This document shows, piece by piece, positions 43,501 to 50,952 of a DNA stretch of 50,952 bases. The DNA is from Bisporella sp. PMI_857 (lineage: Eukaryota; Ascomycota; Leotiomycetes; Helotiales; Helotiaceae). Under the pieces are notes generated by a model. The model was not told where the DNA came from. It did no database searches and saw only the letters and a list, made by a program, of their open reading frames with translations. Positions within the stretch are counted from its first letter, which is position 1. The number at the start of each line of letters is the position of its first letter. The position numbers and the translations under genes were made by a program. The DNA is taken from assembly GCA_021307315.1 (NCBI GenBank), contig JAJSPD010000150.1:1-50952 (forward strand), written 5' to 3'.

Positions 43501-43596
43501 CTCTTCTCAGGGTATTAGGAGATTCTTTAATTAGGTCCGCAAGGATCGCAGTGTAGTCCTCAACTGTGGAGTAAAGACCCTTACCCCCACAGTCCT

Positions 43597-43818
43597 TTGG
43601 AGCGGAGTCAGGCCATATTTTTTGCGCAGGCTTCGGAGTTCCTCGGCAAGTTAGAATATTGCGAAGGGATTATGTTCCTCACGACAAATCGCGTTGCTGA
43701 GTTCGATCCAGCAATCCTTAGCAGGATCCACGTTATGTTAAGATACGGCGATGCGCTGAAGCTCGAGGCCTCCAGGCTTATCACCGTAACTGGTTCGTTT
43801 ACGGCGCTCGGCTCCTAA
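43597..43818 (+). pseudogene. Fragment of a fungal AAA+ ATPase
   Basis: FLGKLEYCEGIMFLTTNRVA followed by EFDPAILSRIHVMLRY is the sensor-1 to arginine-finger part of the AAA module in a common large fungal AAA ATPase family. Only about 50 residues match. The Walker motifs upstream are absent, and the sequence after LRYGDALK diverges. A remnant, with no function. Confidence 0.75.
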
Positions 43819-44738
43819 AGTTGTCCTGCTAGCCCGCTAGCAGAGGCCCAAAGTTAGCGAGCACACTAGGTGAGTTACAAGCCGTGGCTCTTAACATTTC
43901 TATGTCAAGAACGTTGTGGTCATTCAACTTGATAAGAGTCTTGTTCGTCACTCATTCTGAATATATTGTATATCCTACGTTAATATGAGATCTTACGAGG
44001 TGTGATTTTATGTTGAACTGCGTTTTTTCCGTCCGCTTGAAAAAGATAAATCAATTACATGACTATTACTGTAATAACTCCTCGATGCTTGCATAACCAT
44101 AGACTTTCACTTCACAACAAATGCTGTTTCTGCTGCTAAGTAGCCTCGAAGTGAATTTAGTGTATCCATTGGTCCATCTCCAATCCATTCAGGCATTATT
44201 CAAAAAAGACCTTTCTTAATATCCCACGATTTGCCTCCTTCTACCAAAATAACCCTCCGATTCATTTTCATTTCACACTGCTATCCTGTAATTACTTTTG
44301 CGACTTCCGTTGCTGTATTGACAGGAAGATTTGGATCTCGAAAAAACGGAAGGACTGTTGCAACGAAGCTAGCGGAGTGTCTGTTACAGAAGGACAGGCT
44401 GCGTTGACTCGCACGCCATGAGACTGCTGCACGGTCTGAGGATAATGGATACGTTTTGCCCGATGCTCAAACATACAATCCGACAACTCCGCCGCAATCG
44501 CCAAAGGATATTTCAGTTTTCCTTAAGCTATGGGGGCTGCTGGTACTGACTATGACAGAGCCCAGGGAATATGTTAACTTTAATACGCGTAGTCATAGGA
44601 AGACTCGTCATTGTCGCTAGTGGTGGTTCCCAATCAAGAAGCAACTGCTGTTGCTTAGTCGGCCGTGAGCTCCCATCCGCTCTGCCGGATAGATAGGTAT
44701 CATCAATCCTGTACGTGGAGGTTTTTGGTATAAGGAGT
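43819..44738. other. Mostly unassigned; possible short-chain dehydrogenase remnant at 44292-44504 (minus)
   Basis: The minus frame at about 44440-44370 reads SHGVRVNAACPSVTDTPLAS, resembling the GIRVN.VCPG...TP segment late in short-chain dehydrogenases, but catalytic Tyr-x3-Lys and the nucleotide fold are not found nearby. The rest is featureless. Confidence 0.35.
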
Positions 44739-45500
44739 TCACTGGTTGCCTTTTGGGAGTTTAGAGACAGAGTCCTCCGGAATCTGCTGCACCATCAGAC
44801 CATTTTCATTATGCCTTCCCGGACGAAGAACAATAGACAGGTGCTGCAGACGAAGAGACAACGTAACTATGGGCCTAGATAGTGGAACATGCCAAACCAA
44901 ACTCATAGTCAGCGCTGCTGTGATAGATATTGGAATGAAGTCTTTCAATAACTCCAAGTTTGAATCAGACCAAGATGCCAAAGTGCCAGAAATTGTCCCT
45001 AAAAGGACTCCAAATACGAGGAAACTGTCCCGATGTTGACCTTTCTCCATCGTGCAGTAGAGTAGGACTGCTGAACAGTAAGTCATGACTGCACTCATAA
45101 AAGTGACCGCCGAGGGGTCGATAATAAATGTCGGGATCCATGCACCTGAGCGGCTGTCCAGAAATTCTGTGGGTAGGCGGGGAGGGGGGGTTTGTGACTG
45201 CTTTTGAGGAGCTTGGTCAGTTAAATTTCTGAGGGTTTGGATGAGGTGGTCTACAATCGAGCCCGAAATCCATAATGATTGCCATCCGTTCCAATGTTCC
45301 CATAGTCTTAGAATTTTCTGCACACGCTCCATACCTTTCCCGGTGTGCGAGGGGCTGTAATTGCTCATGCTAAAGGCGGATGCGAGTTGAATTGCTAGAT
45401 TTAGGCATAGCATGAGAGATCTAAAGATGCGAAACACAGCCGTGCAGACCCACGGCGACCGTGTTTCGTCCAATCGTGATATACTTATGTCGTCCAACAT
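44739..45500 (-). CDS. Predicted multi-pass membrane protein, unknown family
   Basis: Single open frame of 253 codons starting ATG at 45500. Hydrophobic segments lie at about residues 18-42 (FRSLMLCLNLAIQLASAF), 131-150 (FMSAVMTYCSAVLLYC), 158-175 (FLVFGVLLGTISGTLAS) and 187-206 (FIPISITAALTMSLVW). A Pro/Gln-rich soluble loop (about 95-120) separates the first helix from the rest, and the C-terminus is hydrophilic. No catalytic or transport motif is visible. It lies next to the fold-back element but has no damage, so it may be expressed. An intron cannot be excluded. Confidence 0.6.
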   Translation of the reverse strand: MLDDISISRLDETRSPWVCTAVFRIFRSLMLCLNLAIQLASAFSMSNYSPSHTGKGMERVQKILRLWEHWNGWQSLWISGSIVDHLIQTLRNLTDQAPQKQSQTPPPRLPTEFLDSRSGAWIPTFIIDPSAVTFMSAVMTYCSAVLLYCTMEKGQHRDSFLVFGVLLGTISGTLASWSDSNLELLKDFIPISITAALTMSLVWHVPLSRPIVTLSLRLQHLSIVLRPGRHNENGLMVQQIPEDSVSKLPKGNQ

Positions 45501-45663
45501 ACTGTGGAGGTTAAAACCACAAATCTGCGTTTCTAAATGATAGAAGCCCTAGGAGAGCGAAATCATCTGTATTTCAGAAGATTTCCTAACATTTATATGA
45601 TATAACCGGACTTTTCGTTAGGTTTTAATTATGAATAGGGTTCGTTGACTACCGCATTGAAAG

Positions 45664-47593
45664 TAGACTGCGGACTGGGTTGGGTTGGGTTGGGTTTTCG
45701 ACCTTTCGACCCAACCCACTGAGGCCCCAGTGGGTTGGCTGGGTTATCATAATATTTTACAACCCAACCCAGTGGGTTGCCAAGCTATTATTAATATATT
45801 ACTAATACTAACTGGTTCACGGTTCCTGTATATTGTCACGTAGTTAATTCATGGCTATTTGGTTCCTGGCTGTCACGTAGTCAATTCATGTTTTTAGCTG
45901 TTACGTAGTTAATTTATGGCTCTTTGGATTCTGACTGTCACGTAGTCAATTCAATTCATGGCCCTTTGGATTCTGGCCGTCACGTAGTCAATTCATGGCC
46001 ATTTGGTTCCTGGCTGTCACGCAGTCAATTCATGGCTATAGTCTTTAGCTATATTATGTAGTTAATTTCCGATAATTTACTTATTGGTTTTTAAATGCAA
46101 AGTTAAGCTTTAATATATGTACTAATTTCTTGGCTTCGGTTATAAACCAATACATATCTATAAGTAAATTATCGGAAATTAACTACATAATATAGCTAAG
46201 AACTATAGCCATGAATTGACTGCGTGACAGCCAAGAACCAAAAAGCCATGAATTGACACGTGACAGCCAGAAACCAAAAGGCCATAAATTAACTACGTAA
46301 CAATACACAAGAACCGTGAACCAGTTAGTATTAGTAATATATTAATAATAGCTTGGCAACCCACTAGGTTGGGTCGAACCCACTGGGTTGGCCGCAGCGT
46401 AATTGAAAGAGTTTGGGTAAGTGGAGTTTGATCAAGCCTTGTTGATGCCCAAATTGGGCATTAAATAGGGGGCCTGAAATAGACAGCGCCGGACCTATCG
46501 GGTTGGGTCCAAAGCATTTTAAGGCTACGCTGCGGCTAACCCATTGGGTTGGGTTGAAAAGTCTTTGACCCAACCTAGTGGGTTGGGTTGAAAAATCCTT
46601 GACCCAACCTAGTGGGTTGGGTTGAAAAATCCTTGACCCAACCTGTAACAGATAGAGGGCAGCAGGAGGGATTGCAATATAACAGGTAAGAACACTTGAT
46701 GAAAGCTGTAGTTGCAATAGTGATAAATTGATATTATAAGTATGCTTGTAAGTCTAACATCGAAAGAAAAACTCAAGCTTGCTTTGTTCAGAAAGCTCTA
46801 GCTGTTCCTTATATCTTTCACTGTGCTGTAGCTGTGAGCCTGTAGCTGCTGTAGCTGTAAGCCTGTGGCTGGCCATGGGCGGAGCGTGTCGCTTGCAGCC
46901 CTGAAAGTACTACGGCTGAAAAGCTTTCGGCTGGCTGTTAGGCTGTCACAATGGCCGTCTTAAACCGACCCTGGCTGTTACACAACCCAGTGGGTTGCCA
47001 AGCTATTATTAATATATTACTAATACTAACTGGGTTAACTTATGGCCTTTTGGTTTCTGGCTGTCACGTGTCAATTCATGGCTTTTTGGTTCTTGGCTGT
47101 CACGCAGTCAATTCATGGCTATAGTTCTTAGCTATATTATGTAGTTAATTTCCGATAATTTACCTATAGATATGTATTGGTTTATAACCGAAGCCAAGAA
47201 ATTAGTACATATATTAAAGCTTAACTTTGCATTTAAAAACCAATAAGTAAATTATCGGAAATTAACTACATAATATAGCTAAGAACTATAGCCGTGAATT
47301 GACTGTGTGACAGCCAGGAACCAAAATGGCCATGAATTGACTACGTGACAGCCAGAATCCAAAGAGCCGTGAATTGACTACGTGACAGCCAGAAACTAAA
47401 GGGCCATGAATTAACTACGTGACAATGTATAGCCAGGAACCGTGAACCAGTTTGTATTAGTAATATATTAATAATAGCTTGGCAACCCACTGGGTTGGGC
47501 TGTAAAATATTATGATAACCCAGCCAACCCACTGGGGCCCCAGTGGGTTGGGTCGAAAGGTCGAAAACCCAACCCAACCCAGTCCGCAGTCTA
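45664..47593. mobile_element. Fold-back-type element with long compound inverted repeats and GGGTT-rich ends
   Basis: It starts TAGACTGCGGACTGGGTTGG and ends with the exact reverse complement, flanked by G and TTTAAGG. Two hairpin units lie inside: 45664-46390 (loop near 46085-46160) and, inverted, 46983-47593. The arms contain five or six tandem sub-repeats of about 37 bp (TGTCACGTAGTCAATTCATGG plus GGTTCCTGGC) and AT-rich inner segments (AATTATCGGAAATTAACTAC). No transposase is present. A 146-bp inner piece (46391-46536) is bounded by GCCGCAGCGTA inverted repeats, and a 34-bp tandem repeat (2.7 copies) fills 46551-46643. Mobility would be non-autonomous. Confidence 0.82.
46644..46982. repeat. 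Solo LTR, family H (TGTAACAG...CTGTTACA), with target duplication
   Basis: 339 bp with 8-bp inverted ends TGTAACAG / CTGTTACA. A perfect duplication CAACC lies at 46639-46643 and 46983-46987. Contains GCTGTAGCTGTAAGCCTG-type short repeats near 46826-46870. Inserted into the fold-back element. Confidence 0.9.
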
Positions 47594-48254
47594 TTTAAGG
47601 CCCAACTCAACCCATAGCCCCCCATTCCACAGTCTAGCTCGAAAATGAGCGAAGGAAAAATGAACAAGTAGAATCTCACTTACCTTGACTATGTAACACA
47701 ACGCATTTAGAAGACGTAGAATGGGGCGAAACAACCGAAGTCAAAGTGTCGCGGAATGCGGAGAGCCACGTCGTAGAAACATTTTATAAGCAAAACAGCC
47801 TCGCCAGTAATGTTTTGCCACCAAAGAAAAAAATTGATGCTATTCCCGGAAGTTTCAAGCCATTCCTTGACTGAATCAACGTGTTACAACATATACAAAA
47901 CAATATAAGTCCGCCGTTTGGTACGATACTAATGCATAAAAGTCTTTATTATGTTGTTCAGTAAAAGATTAACCTGAAGCACTCATCTGTACCAAATATC
48001 CCCCGCTGGATCTAAACGTTGTCCTTCATGGAGTTCCCCTACCTGGAATGATACCTAAGGAAACAACGTTCTGCGTCGGAAAAGAAGTAGTTTATATCTT
48101 CTTCTCCTCCAATCTAGCGCAGGGCTCATAAAAACTTCTGGTCTTCATATTGCAGCGCGACGGCCAGAAAATCAGTGTTCCTCAACGAATCCGCTCCGGA
48201 AGAGGCAGCCCTAAGGACTCGCCCGAAATATTCCCGGAATCCGAGAGAAAGAAA
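47594..48254. other. No gene recognised
   Basis: Holds the upstream region of the next gene. The frame of that gene is open back to 48150, but the first ATG is at 48255. Confidence 0.5.
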
Positions 48255-48925
48255 ATGGAAGTGCCACCAACTATCTATCCCGTAGTGGGGGATCCTCAAG
48301 GGAGCAGTAGCTCCATATATAAAGAGGAATCAATCCCGGCTACCCAAAAGCTCCTGCAAGATGCGGACGGGCATACTAAAGTACCAGGTCGATGGGGAAG
48401 TGCGCACCAAACTTTTAATAAATTCGGTGTCCCCACACTATTTTTACTCATTCTATGCTTAATCGCGCCGAGTGGAGTAGCCGCAGCCCCTATCGCACAC
48501 TATCTTGATTCTAGTTGTAGGGTGACGGCACCCTTGGCAAACCTCTCGACGGAAACCCTTGTTTTTTTCCCGAGTGTGGCCTCACTATTTTGCATGGCTA
48601 GAAAATTGACGGAAGGCCGAAATCAAAGAAATGTTTCGATGGTTCCAGTATGGGTTATATTGATCTGGTTGCTCCCGCTGTCAATGTTTACGTATAAAGA
48701 TATAAATCTTGAGTCGAGGTAAGAAGGTGCGACTCCTCCCTTGATAAATATCTGCTGACACTGACTGATTAAAGTGACATCTTTGTTTACGCGGCAGTCG
48801 TCATAGCTCTAGTTCTACTGTTGGTTAGGTCTCTCTTCAACGCAGCCTCACAAAGAGCAACAGATCGTGGGTGCAGCCACTGCAACGGAGAGGGATGTGC
48901 CCAGTGTGGAGGTGGCGGCTCGTAA
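48255..48925 (+). CDS. Four-helix membrane protein with C-terminal CxxC-x-G-x-GC-x-x-C motif
   Basis: Two exons (48255-48718, 48775-48925) joined across a 56-bp intron (GTAAGA, branch CTGAC, ends TTAAAG) give 204 residues. The N-terminal 60 residues are polar (MEVPPTIYPVVGDPQGSSSS). Hydrophobic segments follow: FGVPTLFLLILCLIAP, ETLVFFPSVASLFCMA, VSMVPVWVILIWLLPLSMF and, in exon 2, IFVYAAVVIALVLLLV. The protein ends GCSHCNGEGCAQCGGGGS, half of a DnaJ-type zinc-finger pattern (CxxCxGxG twice) on a Gly tail. No family recognised. The intron joins two helices smoothly, which supports the model. A second intron at GTAAGT (48922) extending the C-terminus is possible. Confidence 0.62.
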
Positions 48926-49858
48926 GTGGTCTTTAACCAGAGCATTGATTGAGACTAATAGAGATATAGACATGGTGGGGACCCGAGAAGTACTGCCCGA
49001 GAACAAGACACTAGTAATGAAGATTCGACCCCTTCTGAGGCTGGAAATTTTAGGGGTAGTTTATATGTACCATAGAGTGAGCATGGTTCATCCCGGCGGT
49101 ATAAGGAGGAGATTTTAATATCAAACCATTATGACATGGCGTAGGTACGGCGAGCTAGCAATCGTGTAGAAAATAGGAAAGTGCATTCATAAACGTAATT
49201 CAGCGGGATGCGGCAGCGCTATCGGGCGCCATCGATAACGCGGGAGCGAATTATCTAACCACTGGTAGTGCGAAGGTAGGCACATGCAATTAAATTTCAC
49301 GCACCTTCAAAACATGCTAAAACTAGTCTCCCCTGCTATGTTGTGGCAGAGAATGATTTCGCACACCTCGCATGGGAGCCATCAGAGACAAAGAGGGAAC
49401 AGGTGGGTAAGAACAGGTCCAAGGATATATTTGGAAGAGCCTGTGGGAGTGGGCATTTCTGCCTGATTAGTCTCTTTTTAAAGGATATATTCAGATTTTG
49501 CAAAGATTTCTCAACGAATAACACATCCGTCTACGAAGTGTAAATAGTTCATTCCATCATCTTCAGCGGGGTACGCAGACTCCTTCAGATGGTTTGAAAA
49601 GCCTGGTCCTGATTTTCCAGGCATAACGCAACAGCCACACAGCGAATGCTTCATTTCCCCTCACACCCAAAAGTTTCCGGCAGAATTAGTATTTGCAGCA
49701 AAACGGAGTATGCCTTACCCCCCACGACTTGAGAATAGCGTCGCATTGAGATATATAGTCTTTAGGAATCGCAAACGCCATGATGGTATCGCACAACCCT
49801 TCAGATTATCCCGTTGCTCGGTCAAGTTATCTCTGTTATTATTAAGATACAAGGTATA
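48926..49858. other. No gene recognised
   Basis: A + frame from 48867 continues open to 49118 (VRMKIRPLL-like, charged) and could be a further exon of the preceding gene in another phase. 49284-49543 has open frames without domains. The segment before 49859 is the likely promoter of the next gene. Confidence 0.4.
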
Positions 49859-50952
49859 ATGGACCCTTTCAGCGTAGTAGCTGGTGCCATTGGGATCGCC
49901 GGGGTCGGTGGCCAGGCTGTACAAGCTGTCCAGACTGCACGTGATTTTTTCGGTGACTACCACCACGGAGAGGCACAAATGATGCATGTCAAAGCTAAAT
50001 CAGACATACTTGAATCGATTCGCCAGAGCTCACCAATCAAATTGAACCCAAATCTTGTCGCGGCACAATCATCATTTGAGACCATCAGTGCAAGCTTTCC
50101 CGGTAATCTCCATACTGGCAGCAGACGGAGGCGACTCCTGTGGGCCGCGAAAGATAAAGAGAGAGCGACAAGACTTTTGGGTCAATTGGCAGAGATAGAG
50201 ATCTCAACAATTTTGGCCTTACACCTAAATCAATCGTATGTCTATTTTCGGCGTCTCGAGGGTCTATCGACTGACTGACGTTCTTTTTAAGGAGTGACAT
50301 CGATAAAATTCAATCTAGCATAAAGGAATTGAAAAATAAGCTTGTTGTCATGGAAGAAGAAAAGCTAGTGAAAGAACGGTTGCAGTACGCCGAACCTACA
50401 CCCCTGATAATACCTCCTACGCAGCACAGCCATCTGTCACAGACCAGGGTTCATCGATGGGTGAGCGGCTATCTTGGTATATATGTCGATCTCATAGTCT
50501 CCCAAGTCGATGGAAAAAATGTACATAACGTCATTCTACGATGCCCAATATCATCGACCCAAGTGTTGAGGGGCAGGATCCAAACCCTCTGGCAGCCGTG
50601 GCCTAGCTTATTGATATATCCATGCCTCAGAATTCAAAATGTTATACCATCTGACTCGAGTATCGTGGAGGCTTGTCGGCAAGGAAATACTACATTAATA
50701 AAAGAACTGATCCTTTCTGGGATAGCCTATCCAAACGATACTACCATAGATAAGGTAACCTTATTGCACGTTTGTTCCCCAGGATCCATCTATCAGTTGA
50801 GAGCTAATAGCGCCAGCTTACCATTCGGAACCGAAACTTGAACGCTGTCCAATTACTGCTTGAAATGGGCGCCGACCCAAACCTAACCTATGGAAATTGG
50901 GAAACGTGAGTATCTATCCTGAATTTTCGAAATGTCACTGACGCTACCCTAC
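49859..50952 (+). CDS. Fungal STAND-type N-terminal domain / ankyrin protein, runs off the window
   Basis: It starts MDPFSVVAGAIGIAGVGGQA, the hallmark of the fungal STAND/NLR N-terminal (HeLo-like) domain, followed by a helical stretch (RLLWAAKDKERATRLLGQLAE) typical of that domain's end. A 56-bp intron (50236-50291: GTATGT, branch CTGAC, ends TTTTTAAG) joins LNQS to SDIDKIQSSIKELKNK, a coiled coil. A middle domain as in fungal ankyrin proteins follows (GYLGIYVDLIVSQVDG ... NVIPSDSSIVEACRQGN), then ankyrin-like units (TTLIKELILSGIAYPND, NAVQLLLEMGADPNLTYGN). Between 50770 and 50830 the frame slips or another intron intervenes, and GTGAGT at 50908 may be a donor. There is no NB-ARC/NACHT domain in the visible part. 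A role in self/non-self or stress signalling is inference. Confidence 0.7.

Noticed and set aside
44292..44504. Short-chain dehydrogenase gene
   Set aside because: Only a single GVRVNAACPSVTDTPL motif; no Rossmann glycines or catalytic Tyr/Lys nearby, so kept only as a possible remnant.
45664..47600. GGGTTGGGTTGGG runs as internal telomere repeats
   Set aside because: The unit is GGGTT/TTGGG rather than TTAGGG, and the runs are part of transposon terminal inverted repeats.

Overview
The window is nuclear DNA of a filamentous ascomycete (Pezizomycotina). Genes have short GT-AG introns with CTAAC/CTGAC-type branch sites. The protein families are fungal: a small secreted cysteine-rich protein, ankyrin proteins, a fungal STAND-type N-terminal domain, and chromodomain Ty3 and Ty1/copia retroelements. 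Old transposon coding sequence is AT-rich and broken mainly by TGG-to-TAG and CAA-to-TAA changes, as repeat-induced point mutation would do. The class is not resolvable from the sequence alone.

Layout. 1-3410 is the 3' part of a Ty3/gypsy element with its 3' LTR; it sits inside a minus-strand Ty1/copia element (3411 to about 7830). 8917-9999 is a broken fungal membrane-protein gene cut by a solo LTR. 12453-16222 (minus) is the most substantial gene: an alpha/beta-hydrolase, a fungal beta-rich module, a ubiquitin-like segment and a C3HC4 RING finger joined across seven supported introns. 17.6-20 kb is a degenerate minisatellite invaded by solo LTRs. It is followed by a serine-protease/ankyrin pseudogene (20077-21094) and a decayed second copy of the haem-pathway gene hemB (22441-23483). 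25.6-33.2 kb is dense in solo LTRs, several nested with intact 5-bp target duplications, around a four-exon membrane-protein gene (28066-29945). 34111-35928 is a secretory Hsp70-like gene and 37173-37663 a three-exon small secreted protein with an 11-nt micro-exon. 38.3-43.1 kb holds a broken Tc1/mariner element with two opposed LTRs in its terminal repeat, a 55-bp tandem array and a MITE. 45664-47593 is a large fold-back element with GGGTT-rich ends. 48255-48925 and 49859-end are a four-helix membrane protein and the start of a STAND-type/ankyrin protein.

This is a gene-poor accessory compartment. At least eight LTR families occur, nearly all as solo LTRs, so ectopic recombination has removed the internal parts. 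The intact genes (hydrolase-RING, Hsp70-like, secreted protein, two membrane proteins, STAND/ankyrin) suggest signalling, self/non-self or interaction functions, but no operon-like or cluster logic is visible. The strongest candidate for an under-described system is the hydrolase-Ubl-RING gene.
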